Below, one piece after another: positions 37,137 to 46,808 of a stretch of 64,000 nt of DNA (position 1 is its first letter; each line of letters begins with the position of its first letter). This DNA comes from JACKIC01 sp964543795. GTDB taxonomy: Bacteria; Planctomycetota; UBA1135; UBA2386. Made by a program: the position numbers and the translations under genes. The notes beneath the pieces were generated by a model. That model was not told the DNA's origin and ran no database searches. It saw only the letters and a list, made by a program, of their open reading frames with translations. The stretch covers positions 62,001 through 126,000 of the forward strand of contig CAZIZN010000001.1 in NCBI GenBank assembly GCA_964543795.1. Direction: 5' to 3'.

Positions 37137-37805
37137 CTACTTCGCCGGCGCGCTCGCTTCCGCCGGCGCGCCGGTCTGGATCGGCACGCCGCTGCGGCCG
37201 ACGTTGCTGCCGTCGAGCGCGTTCATCACCTTGCCGAGGTTGCGCGCGGTCGTGCCGCCCGCGAGCAGGAACATGTTGATCGGCTTGAGCGCCGGTTCGG
37301 TGACCTGGCGCTCGGCGAACACGCGTTCGAACCACAGCGGCCGCTGGCCCGCGGCGTCGGCGGGGCCGAACACCTGCAGCTCGATGCCGACGTCGGCGAA
37401 GGTGCGCGAGCCGTGGATGTTCTCGATGCTGCCCATCTGGAACGCGACGAGGCGCGGCTGCAGCAGCACCACCTCGGGGCTCGCGGTGGCGGTCACGCCG
37501 GCGAACAGACCGCTCTCGGCGAGTTCGCGCTCGAGCAGTTCGCCGAGCATCTCGACCGGGGTGCGATCCCACGCCTCGTCGGGCGCGTAGGAGATCGGCA
37601 GGGCACCCTCGCGCGACGGCCGCTCGGCGTTGCGGGCGTCGACGAGCGGCGCGACAAACACCCAGCGGTCGCCGGGGGCCCTCGTCGCGAACGGCAGGTC
37701 GGCGCAGATCGTCGGGTTGCGCGCGAGGTCGACGGCCTGGTGCGTGGTGCAGCCTGCGGCCAGGACCAGGAGGGCGAGGAACGGCATGCCGGCGGTGGTC
37801 TTCAT
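37137..37805 (-). CDS. Hypothetical lipoprotein
   Basis: The 222-residue product starts at ATG 37805 with GMPFLALLVLAAGCTTHQ, a clear lipoprotein signal (LAAGC). The mature domain has APDEAWDRTPVEMLGELL and ELAESGLFAGVTA, a pattern of outer-membrane-associated lipoproteins that contribute to complex assembly (LpoB/ABC-type transport auxiliary-like). That placement is tentative. The upstream frame to 40610 is antisense-like noise within the next gene. Convergent with the DUF4276 gene, 12 bases apart. Confidence 0.72.
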   Translation of the reverse strand: MKTTAGMPFLALLVLAAGCTTHQAVDLARNPTICADLPFATRAPGDRWVFVAPLVDARNAERPSREGALPISYAPDEAWDRTPVEMLGELLERELAESGLFAGVTATASPEVVLLQPRLVAFQMGSIENIHGSRTFADVGIELQVFGPADAAGQRPLWFERVFAERQVTEPALKPINMFLLAGGTTARNLGKVMNALDGSNVGRSGVPIQTGAPAEASAPAK

Positions 37806-37879
37806 GCTGCCGATGCCATCGGCAGTTCGCCGGGCCGACTGAAGCCGGTCCGGCCGGTCGCGGCGCCGCCGGGCCCGGC

Positions 37880-40800
37880 TCAGTCGAACGCGACCGTCGC
37901 CGTCTCGCCGGCCCTGACCTCGACGCGCGCGGTCTTGCCCTGGCCCGAAGCACCGTCCTGCATGCTGCGGTATTCGACCTCCCACGTGCCCGGACGCAGG
38001 TCGCCGAGCGTGCCTTTGCCGCGGCGCAGCATCTGCACGACCGGCGCACCCGACGGCCCGGACTCGCCGACCCACCGCGCCTGCACCATCGCGAACGGAC
38101 CCGCGCCGCTGGCGACGGTCACGGCGATCTTGCCCGCCGCGAGCAGCCGCAGTTCGAGCCCGGCCTTGCTCTCGCCGCGCGCGACGGTCGTCGCCAACAC
38201 GGCCGGGGCGAAGCCGCGCGTCGTCGCACGGACCTCGAGCGCCGCTCCCGGCTGCACGCCGCGCAGTTCGAACGCGCCGCTCGAGTCGGTGCGTTGCGAT
38301 GGGCCGCCGAGCCCCATGCCCGGCGCCATGCCTTCGACCGCGGCGAGCATGTCGGCGCCCTCGTCGGCGGCGGCGACGCGCGCCGCGACGCGCGCGCCGT
38401 CGACGGGCCGACCGTCGGGATCGAGTACGACGCCGCGCAGCGACGTCATGTCCAGTTCGACGTCGACGCGGTTGTCGCCCAAGGCCAGCGCGACCGCGAC
38501 CTCGGTCGGCATCGCCCGCGACGGATGCGTGACGCGCAGCCGGTGCTGGCCGGCCGGCAGTTCCGAGAGCGCGAACGCGCCGTCGTCGCCGGTGCGGGCC
38601 TGCGTGCTCCCACCTTGGGCGAAGCGTTCCATCACGCCCTGCAGCGCCGCGCCGACCGCGGCCCCACCCCCGTCCGCATCGCCGGCGCCGGCGACGAACG
38701 AGACCCGCGCCCCGGCCAGCGCCACGCCGTTCTCGCGCACGACGCCCGACAGCCGCGCGGTCGCCGACCGGACCAGCGACGCTCGCACCGTCTCCCGGTC
38801 CACCACCGCGACCTGGATCCACGCCGCCGGTTCGGTGGCGCCGCCGAGTTGCCCCATGCCTTCGATGCGCCGCGCGAACCGCATCGGCCCGCCGTCCGCG
38901 GCAAGGCGCAGTTCGTGCGGGCCCGGCGTCTGGTTCGCGAAACGGGCCATGCCCTGCGCGTCCGTGCGCCGTTCGTCGGTATCGCCGGACGGCGAGCGGT
39001 GCTCGACGACGGCGTTGGCCACCGGCTTCTGCTCCGCATCGAGCACGACGACCTCGATCGTGCCGCCGACCACGAGCTTCACCAGCTGCTCGCCGCGCGC
39101 GCCGGTCGGCAGTTCGATCCGCGCCGGCGCGAAGTCCTTGGCCGTGATGCGCAGCAGGCCCGGCCCGTCGGTGCGCGCGTTCAGTTCGCAGCGGCCCTTC
39201 GCGTCGGTCTGCGCCGACGTCGGGCCCGCGCCGCCGCGGGATCGCGCCATCGCGGCCAGGGGATCGTTGCGGGCCTCGGTGGGGACCTGGCCCGACACGC
39301 GCACCCGCGCGCCGGCGATCGGTTCGCCCGTGTCGGCCGCGAGGACCTCGATCGACAGCACCGGCGCCGCCGCGAGCGGCACGGTGCCGAGGTCGAGCAC
39401 GCCGCGGCCGGGCAGTTCGATGCCCTCGCGCCGCCAGCTCTCGAACCCGAGGGCCTCGACCGTGAGCTGCAGCTTCTGGCCCGACTTGGGCCGCAGGTTG
39501 GCGATCGTCACCTTTCCCCCGGGGTAGTCCCCCGGCCGACTGCGCGAGCCGGGACCGCCGGCACCGCCCCAGAGGTCGCCGAGGCCGCCGCCGCCGCGCA
39601 ACCGGTCCTGGACCCAGAGCCGTTCGACGGGCGTGCCGTCCGCCGCGACCACCGCGAACGTCACGGTGACGCCCGCCTCGTAGCGCAGTTCGACGTTCTG
39701 GGCACCCGAGAGCACCTCGAGCCGGGGGCTGCACTCGCCGCCGCCCACGAAGCCTCGCCCCTGCTGCACCGCCCAGAGCCGGTAGGTCGTGCCCTGTTCG
39801 AGTCCGCGGAACACGAAGCTGCCGTCGGCAGCCGGATCGACCTGGCGCTCGCCGATCGACACGCCGAGGTCGGCCATGAGTTCGGCCGGGTCGCCGACCA
39901 TTCCCAGGAGCCCGGCGGCGGCCTCGTTCGCCGGCGGCTCGCGCCGCGCCGACGCCATCACGCGCACGTTGGTCACGCCCGCGGGGATCCCCGCCACGAC
40001 GCCGCGGATCTCCGCGCCCGGCGACATCGTCACGAGCACGCCTTCGAGCCGCTGCCCCTTCGCCAGGGTCAGCGTGGCACTGCGCGCGCTCGGTCGCTCG
40101 GTGTGGCGCGCGCGCAGCGCGAACTCCCCGGCCGGCAGGTGCGCCAGTTCGAAGCCGCCGGCTGCATCGCTGACCGCGACCTCGCCGCGCAGGTCCTCGA
40201 AGTCCTCCAGGCCCGGCATCGCGACGTCGAAGCCGAACATGCCTTGCTCGAAACCCTCCAGGCGCGCGACGCGCGCCCCTTCGATCGGGTTGCCGCGCGG
40301 ATCGACCACACGGCCCTGTAGCACGGCGCCGGTCTCGAGCGTGAGCACGCCGACGTCGGTGTCGGCGTCGACCGGGCGGGCGACCGTGCGATCGAGCACC
40401 GGGTGTCCCTTCGCCAGGACCCGCAGCGGCACGTTGCGGCCGCTGCCCGGCGGGCGCAACCGGAAGCGCCCGTCGGCGTCCGTGGTCGCGACGACCCGCT
40501 GGGCCAGCCCCTCGCGCAGACGCGCGGCGAACGCGGCCGGATCGAAGCCCTCGAACGTCGCGGGATCGAGGTCCTGCAGGTCGCTGCCCGCCCCGAACCC
40601 CGGCATGCACTGCACCTCGGCGCCCGCGATCGGCGCGCCGTCCTCGCCGACGACCTGGCCCAGGATGCCCGGCTGCGACCGGTCGCCCTCGCCCGCGCCG
40701 GCGACGGCTTCGCGCTCCGCCGCTGCCGCGTTGCCTCCGGCCGCGTCGACGGACGGTGCGAGCCCCCCGCGCTCGATCCCCGACGCCGGCTCGGCGACCG

Positions 40801-40912
40801 GTTCATCGACGGCCGGCGCGACGGCGGGCTCGCCGCGGCGCAGCAGCAACGCGGAGCCGACGACGGCGGCAACCAGCAACAACAGGACGACGACGGGAGC
40901 GCGACTGTGCAT
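37880..40912 (-). CDS. Large surface protein with carboxypeptidase-regulatory-like repeats
   Basis: The 1010-residue product begins at ATG 40912 with APVVVLLLLVAAVVGSALLL, a signal anchor, then an Ala/Pro/Glu spacer. It contains about seven beta-sandwich repeats of the CarboxypepD_reg/SdrD B-like type, recognisable by units such as GRVVDPRGNPIEGARV, LAADTGEPIAGARVRV and GVVLDPDGRPVDGARV. Long linkers with GGAGGPGSRSRPG occur between them. No peptidase domain is fused. It is inferred to be an extracytoplasmic scaffold or adhesin. Confidence 0.85.
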   Translation of the reverse strand: MHSRAPVVVLLLLVAAVVGSALLLRRGEPAVAPAVDEPVAEPASGIERGGLAPSVDAAGGNAAAAEREAVAGAGEGDRSQPGILGQVVGEDGAPIAGAEVQCMPGFGAGSDLQDLDPATFEGFDPAAFAARLREGLAQRVVATTDADGRFRLRPPGSGRNVPLRVLAKGHPVLDRTVARPVDADTDVGVLTLETGAVLQGRVVDPRGNPIEGARVARLEGFEQGMFGFDVAMPGLEDFEDLRGEVAVSDAAGGFELAHLPAGEFALRARHTERPSARSATLTLAKGQRLEGVLVTMSPGAEIRGVVAGIPAGVTNVRVMASARREPPANEAAAGLLGMVGDPAELMADLGVSIGERQVDPAADGSFVFRGLEQGTTYRLWAVQQGRGFVGGGECSPRLEVLSGAQNVELRYEAGVTVTFAVVAADGTPVERLWVQDRLRGGGGLGDLWGGAGGPGSRSRPGDYPGGKVTIANLRPKSGQKLQLTVEALGFESWRREGIELPGRGVLDLGTVPLAAAPVLSIEVLAADTGEPIAGARVRVSGQVPTEARNDPLAAMARSRGGAGPTSAQTDAKGRCELNARTDGPGLLRITAKDFAPARIELPTGARGEQLVKLVVGGTIEVVVLDAEQKPVANAVVEHRSPSGDTDERRTDAQGMARFANQTPGPHELRLAADGGPMRFARRIEGMGQLGGATEPAAWIQVAVVDRETVRASLVRSATARLSGVVRENGVALAGARVSFVAGAGDADGGGAAVGAALQGVMERFAQGGSTQARTGDDGAFALSELPAGQHRLRVTHPSRAMPTEVAVALALGDNRVDVELDMTSLRGVVLDPDGRPVDGARVAARVAAADEGADMLAAVEGMAPGMGLGGPSQRTDSSGAFELRGVQPGAALEVRATTRGFAPAVLATTVARGESKAGLELRLLAAGKIAVTVASGAGPFAMVQARWVGESGPSGAPVVQMLRRGKGTLGDLRPGTWEVEYRSMQDGASGQGKTARVEVRAGETATVAFD

Positions 40913-41121
40913 GGAGGACTCGGCGAACCGCAGGTTGCGAGGCCAGCGGCCGGCGGGGACGGCGATTGTCCCGACACGGCGGCGGCAGCCCCGGCGGCAG
41001 CGGCGCAGTATCCACCGGTGGCGCCCGGCCGGCACCGCGGCGTTCTTTGCGGCAGCACCTCGCCGCGGATAGAACCTTCGCCCGCCTTTGCGGCCGTCCG
41101 CCGCACGACTCCCCACCACTC

Positions 41122-44088
41122 ATGACCGCACGGAACCCGTTCTCGTCCCGCTCCCAGCTCCGGGTCGGCAAGAAGACCTACACCTACTTCGCGCTCGCCG
41201 CCCTCGAGCGACAGGGCCTGGCGAAGCTGGCGGCGCTGCCCTACTCGATCCGGGTGCTGCTCGAACAGGCGCTGCGCAACCACGACGACTACGTGGTGCA
41301 GACCAAGGACGTGCAGAACATCGCCGCGTGGGGGCCGAAGACGGCGGGCGTGGTCGAGATCCCGTTCCTGCCGGGCCGCGTGGTGCTGCAGGACTTCACC
41401 GGCGTGCCGTGCGTCGTCGACCTCGCCGCGATGCGCGCGGCGATGAAGCGGCTCGGCGGCGACCCGCGCCGGATCAACCCGCTGGTGCCCTGCGATCTGG
41501 TGATCGACCACTCCGTGCAGGTCGACTCGTTCGCGAGCAGCAAGGCCGAGCGCCTGAACCTCGACCTCGAGTTCCAGCGCAACCAGGAGCGCTACGAGTT
41601 CCTGAAGTGGGGCCAGAAGTCGCTGACGAACTTCCGCGCCGTGCCGCCGGGCATGGGCATCGTGCACCAGGTGAACCTCGAGTACCTCGCTTCGGTCGTG
41701 CTGACGAAGAAGGACGGCAAGGACCTCGTCGCGTTCCCCGACACCGTGGTCGGCACCGACTCGCACACGACGATGATCAACGGGCTCGGCGTGCTCGGCT
41801 GGGGCGTCGGCGGCATCGAAGCCGAGGCCGTGATGCTCGGCCAGCCCACCTACATGCTGCTGCCCGAGGTCGTCGGCATGGAACTCTCGGGCTCGCTGCC
41901 GGAGGGCGCCACCGCGACCGACCTCGTGCTGACCGCGACGCAGCTGCTGCGCAAGCACGGCGTCGTCGGCAAGTTCGTCGAGTTCTTCGGCAGCGGCATC
42001 GCCTCGATGTCGCTCGCCGACCGCGCCACGATCGCCAACATGGCGCCCGAGTACGGCGCCACGATGGGCTTCTTCCCCGTCGACGCCGAGACCTGCCGCT
42101 ACCTCGAACGCAGCGGCCGCAGCAAGGAGCAGGTCGCACTCGTGGAGGCCTACTGCAAGGCGCAGGGACTCTGGTGGTCCGCCGACGCGCCGGTGCCGAC
42201 GTTCACGTCGACGCTGAAGCTCGACCTCTCTACGGTGGTGCCGAGCCTCGCCGGCCCCAAGCGTCCGCAGGACCGCGTCGAGCTGCGCGCGATGCAGGCC
42301 GACTTCCGCGCCGGTCTGACGAAGGACGTGCAGCAGCGCGGCTTCGGCCTGCCGCAGGAGGCGCTCGCGAAGACGGCGACGGTCGCGGACGCGAGCAAGG
42401 CCGAACTCGGGCACGGCGCCGTCGTGATCGCCGCGATCACGTCGTGCACCAACACGAGCAACCCCTCGGTGATGCTCGGTGCGGGTCTCCTGGCGAAGAA
42501 GGCCGCCGCGCGCGGTCTGCGCAGCAAGCCTTGGGTCAAGACCTCGCTCGCGCCGGGTTCGCGCGTCGTCACCGACTACCTCGAGAAGGCCAAGGTGCTG
42601 CCCGCGCTCGAGCAGCTCGGCTTCCACGTGGTCGGCTACGGCTGCACGACGTGCATCGGCAACAGCGGGCCGCTGCCAGCACCCGTGTCGGCGGCGATCA
42701 AGGAGGGCAGCCTCGTCGCCGCGGCGGTGCTGTCCGGCAACCGCAACTTCGAGGGCCGCGTCAATCCCGACGTCAAGGCGAACTACCTCGCCTCGCCGCC
42801 GCTCGTCGTCGCCTACGCGCTCGCGGGCACGGTCGACTTCGACTTCGAGACCCAGCCGCTCGGCACCGACAAGAAGGGCCAGCCGGTCTTCTTGCGCGAC
42901 ATCTGGCCGTCGCAGCAGGAGATCGCCGACGCGATCGCGAGCAGCATGTCGCCCAAGGCGTTCCTCGCCCAGTACGGCAAGGTGGACCAGGGTCCGCCCG
43001 CGTGGCGCAGGATCACCGCGAAGAAGAGCGACCTGTTCGCGTTCCGGAAGAAGAGCACCTACGTCCAGGAGCCGCCGTTCTTCACGACGATGACGCGGCA
43101 GGTCGGCACGATCGGCGGCATCGCCGGCGCGCGCGCGCTCGCCGTGCTCGGCGACTCGGTGACGACCGACCACATCTCGCCGGCGGGCAACATCAAGGCC
43201 GACAGTCCGGCCGGCCGCTACCTGATCGAGAACAAGGTCAAGCCCGCCGACTTCAACCAGTACGGCGCGCGCCGCGGCAACGACCGCGTGATGACGCGCG
43301 GCACGTTCGCGAACATCCGCCTGCGCAACCACCTCGTCGAGATCGAAGGCGGCGCCACGAAGCACCTGCCCACCGGCGAGGTCATGGCGATCTACGACGC
43401 GGCGATGCGCTACCAGCAGGAGGGCACGCCGCTGTGCGTGCTCGCCGGCAAGGAGTACGGCACCGGCAGTTCGCGCGACTGGGCGGCCAAGGGCGCGTTC
43501 CTGCTCGGTGTCCGGTTCGTGCTCGCCGAGAGCTACGAACGCATCCACCGCAGCAACCTCGTCGGCATGGGCGTGCTGCCGCTGCAGTTCGAGGACGGCC
43601 AGACGCGCGAGTCGCTCGGACTCACCGGCCACGAGGTGTTCGACGTGGCGATCGACGACGCGGTCCAGCCCGGCCAGACGCTGCGGGTCAAGGCGACCCA
43701 CCCCGACACGGGCAAGGTGACCGAGTTCGCGGCGCGCTGCCGCATCGACACGCCCGTCGAGGTCGACTACTACCGCAACGGCGGCATCCTGCAGACCGTG
43801 ATCCGCAAGCTGCTCGCGACCGGTGCGGCGCCGGCGAAGGCGCGCCGGGCCGAAAAGGCGAAGCCCGCGGGCCGCGCCAAGACCCCGAAGGCCAAGGCGA
43901 AGCCGAAGGCAAAGCCGAAGGCAAAGGCGAAGGTCAAGGCGAAGCCGACGACGAAGCCGGCGGCGAAGACCGCCACCAGGCCGAAGGCGAAGGCGGGTGC
44001 GAAGGCGAAGGCGCCGGCCACCCGCCGCAAGGCCGCCGCGTCGCCGTCCCGCCGCCCCGCGAAGCGCGGACGCAGCACCAGGAAGTAG
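41122..44088 (+). CDS. acnA: Aconitate hydratase with histone-H1-like C-terminal tail
   Basis: The 988-residue protein starts at ATG 41122 (TARNPFSSRSQLRVG). Residues 1-900 are a complete AcnA/IRP-type aconitase: the [4Fe-4S] cysteines are C442 (SCTNTSNPS), C508 and C511 (GCTTCIGNSG), with DHISPAGNI and GTGSSRDWAAKG in the C-terminal half. It interconverts citrate and isocitrate. From residue 902 to 988 comes a tail composed almost only of Lys, Ala, Pro, Arg and Thr with KAKPKAKPKAK repeats, unlike any usual aconitase end. No frameshift separates tail from enzyme. Confidence 0.95.
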   Translation: MTARNPFSSRSQLRVGKKTYTYFALAALERQGLAKLAALPYSIRVLLEQALRNHDDYVVQTKDVQNIAAWGPKTAGVVEIPFLPGRVVLQDFTGVPCVVDLAAMRAAMKRLGGDPRRINPLVPCDLVIDHSVQVDSFASSKAERLNLDLEFQRNQERYEFLKWGQKSLTNFRAVPPGMGIVHQVNLEYLASVVLTKKDGKDLVAFPDTVVGTDSHTTMINGLGVLGWGVGGIEAEAVMLGQPTYMLLPEVVGMELSGSLPEGATATDLVLTATQLLRKHGVVGKFVEFFGSGIASMSLADRATIANMAPEYGATMGFFPVDAETCRYLERSGRSKEQVALVEAYCKAQGLWWSADAPVPTFTSTLKLDLSTVVPSLAGPKRPQDRVELRAMQADFRAGLTKDVQQRGFGLPQEALAKTATVADASKAELGHGAVVIAAITSCTNTSNPSVMLGAGLLAKKAAARGLRSKPWVKTSLAPGSRVVTDYLEKAKVLPALEQLGFHVVGYGCTTCIGNSGPLPAPVSAAIKEGSLVAAAVLSGNRNFEGRVNPDVKANYLASPPLVVAYALAGTVDFDFETQPLGTDKKGQPVFLRDIWPSQQEIADAIASSMSPKAFLAQYGKVDQGPPAWRRITAKKSDLFAFRKKSTYVQEPPFFTTMTRQVGTIGGIAGARALAVLGDSVTTDHISPAGNIKADSPAGRYLIENKVKPADFNQYGARRGNDRVMTRGTFANIRLRNHLVEIEGGATKHLPTGEVMAIYDAAMRYQQEGTPLCVLAGKEYGTGSSRDWAAKGAFLLGVRFVLAESYERIHRSNLVGMGVLPLQFEDGQTRESLGLTGHEVFDVAIDDAVQPGQTLRVKATHPDTGKVTEFAARCRIDTPVEVDYYRNGGILQTVIRKLLATGAAPAKARRAEKAKPAGRAKTPKAKAKPKAKPKAKAKVKAKPTTKPAAKTATRPKAKAGAKAKAPATRRKAAASPSRRPAKRGRSTRK

Positions 44089-44379
44089 CGGCATCGGGCA
44101 CCTCGCGGCGCGCGCGGCGGCGCGCGACGCCGCCGCGCGGGCAGCGAGCGGGATGCGACTGCCGGGCAGTTCGGGCCCGGCTGGCACGCCGTACGTCGCA
44201 CCGGATCGCGCCGCGCGTGCCCCTCGGGAGCTTCTCGAGACCACCGCCCCGCCTTCGTGCGTAGTAGCGTCTCCGGTTGACGTGCCGCGACGCACGCCGA
44301 CGGTCTCCCGCGGGCGCGGCAGCGCACCCGCCTTCGTCGCGCCGCCACTCCTGCACCCACCACTTCGAATCGAGCACCC
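44089..44379. other. 291-base intergenic region, acnA to next gene
   Basis: This gap holds the hairpin at 44111-44139 and presumably the promoter of the secreted protein gene at 44380. I see no other structure and no support for a small gene. Confidence 0.4.
44111..44139 (+). terminator. GC-rich hairpin downstream of acnA
   Basis: Perfect 12-bp inverted arms cgcgcggcggcg (44111-44122) and cgccgccgcgcg (44128-44139) are separated by 5 bases. They start 22 bases after the acnA stop. No T-run follows, so it is at most a weak intrinsic terminator, but a transcript hairpin here is very stable. Confidence 0.45.
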
Positions 44380-46785
44380 GTGAACCACTTCCTGTCCGCC
44401 TCCTGTTCCTGCGTGCTGGCGCTCACCGCCGCCGCCACAGCCCAATCGGGCCGCACCCTGAGCCTCGGCGCGCCCGTGGTGGCCGGCCGGACGGCCGTGT
44501 TCGAGCTGCACCACCCGGCCACCGCAGCCGGGAACGTCTATGCGCTGCTCTGGTCGGAGGCGTTTGCGCAGACCAACGTGTTCGCCGTGCCCGGCTTCAG
44601 CACCGTCGGCACGCTGCGCGTCAACCCGGCCACGTGGGCGGTGGCCTACCTGGGTCTCTGCACGAGCAGCGGCCTCGTGACCCACGCCTTCCAGGTGCCG
44701 TCCGACCCGTTCTTCCTCGGCTACGCGTTCGACATGCAGTCGCTCGACATCGACGTGGCGAACCTGACGCTGAACCTCAGCGACGACGAACTGACGCTCG
44801 TCATCACCAACGACATCGGCGGCATCGACGTCGCGATCGCGACCACCTCGTCGACCACGACGGGCAACAACGACCTGCACTCGATCACCGATCTGAACCT
44901 CGGCAACCCGGCGAGCAAGGCGATCGCCCCGTTCAGCTACCTCGTCGCACGCCACCGCGGCGAGGAAGGCTTCGTCGAGGGATACGCCGGCACCTTCAGC
45001 GGCACGTCGCACAACTCGGACATCGATTCGGTCGGCTACCGCCGCGCCGGCCGCCGCACCGCGAACCCCGGCTACCAGGTGCTCGCCTGCCCGAACGGCT
45101 ACGACGTGTCGATCGTGCGCGACCGCGCGAACGGCCGGCAGTTCAGCCTGCTGAGCTACGACCGCGCCACCGGCGACGCGGTGATCATCCCGGGCTCGAC
45201 GTGGCTCGACACCGGCACCAGCGCGACGCCGGCCCAGCAGTTCTTCTACTACGGCGTCTCGCGCGACGGTCAGTGGGCCGCGCTCTACGTGCGCGACAGC
45301 AACACGGCCTCGCCCGCCTTCGCCCCCATGGTCTGGGCGTTCCGCACCGACGGCACGCAGCCGGTCGTCGACGTCACGCCCCCCGGCATCTCGACGAGCG
45401 ACGCCTGGTTCGACGGCACGCTGCTGTTCACGAACGACTTCCTGATCGCGTCGGGCAGCCGGGGCTACTTCTGGACCTCGGCGACCGCGCCCGCGCCGAT
45501 GACCGCGCTCATGACGCCGAACACCACGGCGAGCAACCTGCCGAACATCTGGGCCTACCCGTTCAGCTGGCGCGTCTCGCCGGACGGGGCCACGGCCTAC
45601 GTCCCCCTCGGCAGCGACGCCACCGCCTCGCGCGGCGAGATGGACATGTGCCGCATCGCCAACGTCGGCGGCGTCCCGGTCGCGACCAACCACTCGCAGT
45701 TCGCCGTCGCGACCGGCATCGCCGAGTTCGGCTACAACGGCTACACACCGGCGACCACGAACAACTCCTCGGTCGGCATCAAGGCCTCGGTCTCGCCCGA
45801 CGGCAGCAAGATCGCCTTCCTCGCGGCGACGACGACGACCTCGGCCTTCCCGGGACTCTACGTCGCCGACGGCACTCCCGGCCCGACCCTGCGCACCGCG
45901 CCCGGCGCGACCTACTACAGCGAGGTCGCGTTCGTCAACGACACGACCGTGATGTTCTTCGCGGGTGCCTCCAACACGACGCAGGACCTCTACCGCCTCG
46001 ACGTGCCGACGGGAACGGTCACGGCCGTGACGACCGTGGCGGACATCCGCACGCGCGGCCAGTTCTGGTCGTTGAACAAGGACTGGTGGTACTTCGTGCG
46101 CAGCAACGCCGCCAGCGACCGCAACGACCTCGTCGGCGTCGACTGCGCGACCGGCGTCCCCTTCAGCGTGACCGGCGGCGAGTTCGGTGCGCCCGGCCCG
46201 GTCGGCACGATCCGGACCGGCTCGTTCAACACGACCGCGGATCCGTGGTTCGCCCTCGAGATGCAGCTGCGTCGCGCCCCGGTCGGCGGCTACGCCTACT
46301 TCACCGCGCGCCGCGAGACCGGCGTCGCCGCCACCTTCGCCGACGCGAACGTGTTCCGCTTCGACATCGAGAACGGCGGCCGCGCCGTGCAGCTCACGAA
46401 CAACACGGGCACGGGCGCTGCAGCAGCGATCGTCAACATCGAGAACCTGACGATCTCGGGCGACGGTCAGCACGTCGCCTGGACGCAGCGCATCGGCACG
46501 TCCACCGCGGCCAGCGAAGACGTCTTCCACCTGGACCTCGGCACGAACACGGTGACCCAGGCTTCGACGAGCAACCCCACCGGCCAGACGGTCAGCGACG
46601 GCAGCCTGCGTTTCGTCGGTAACGCGCCGCGCGGCCTCGTGTTCGCCATCGGCACGGGCAGCACGACGGTGCCGGTCGCGAACGCCAAGGTCGAGTACAC
46701 GCCGCTCGGCACGACGACTCCGATCCTGATCAGCCAGCCGCCGGCCGGCACGCGCCTCTACCACGTCGTCGGCGCGCACGACTGA
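44380..46785 (+). CDS. Secreted protein with probable beta-propeller (PD40/WD40-like)
   Basis: The 801-residue product starts at GTG 44380 with FLSASCSCVLALTAAATAQSG, a signal peptide. After an N-terminal beta-rich region, the chain contains repeats such as YYGVSRDGQWAALYVRD, RVSPDGATAYV, KASVSPDGSKIAFLAAT and ISGDGQHVAWTQR, the 'SPDG.xxxAF' pattern of TolB/PD40 blades. No enzymatic motif or anchor is seen. It lacks the PGC C-terminal module of some neighbours. Location is inferred to be periplasmic or extracellular; the role is unknown. Confidence 0.78.
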   Translation: MNHFLSASCSCVLALTAAATAQSGRTLSLGAPVVAGRTAVFELHHPATAAGNVYALLWSEAFAQTNVFAVPGFSTVGTLRVNPATWAVAYLGLCTSSGLVTHAFQVPSDPFFLGYAFDMQSLDIDVANLTLNLSDDELTLVITNDIGGIDVAIATTSSTTTGNNDLHSITDLNLGNPASKAIAPFSYLVARHRGEEGFVEGYAGTFSGTSHNSDIDSVGYRRAGRRTANPGYQVLACPNGYDVSIVRDRANGRQFSLLSYDRATGDAVIIPGSTWLDTGTSATPAQQFFYYGVSRDGQWAALYVRDSNTASPAFAPMVWAFRTDGTQPVVDVTPPGISTSDAWFDGTLLFTNDFLIASGSRGYFWTSATAPAPMTALMTPNTTASNLPNIWAYPFSWRVSPDGATAYVPLGSDATASRGEMDMCRIANVGGVPVATNHSQFAVATGIAEFGYNGYTPATTNNSSVGIKASVSPDGSKIAFLAATTTTSAFPGLYVADGTPGPTLRTAPGATYYSEVAFVNDTTVMFFAGASNTTQDLYRLDVPTGTVTAVTTVADIRTRGQFWSLNKDWWYFVRSNAASDRNDLVGVDCATGVPFSVTGGEFGAPGPVGTIRTGSFNTTADPWFALEMQLRRAPVGGYAYFTARRETGVAATFADANVFRFDIENGGRAVQLTNNTGTGAAAAIVNIENLTISGDGQHVAWTQRIGTSTAASEDVFHLDLGTNTVTQASTSNPTGQTVSDGSLRFVGNAPRGLVFAIGTGSTTVPVANAKVEYTPLGTTTPILISQPPAGTRLYHVVGAHD

Positions 46786-46808
46786 CGGACGCACGTCGGA
46801 CGAAGCGG

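Noticed and set aside
37806..40610. Long N-terminal extension of the lipoprotein at 37137
   Set aside because: The lipoprotein signal at 37805 marks the true start; the extension is Arg/Gly-rich and overlaps the repeat protein in another frame.
41088..44264. 1058-residue frame on the plus strand
   Set aside because: It is a shifted frame of aconitase; the in-frame protein at 41122 has all cluster ligands.
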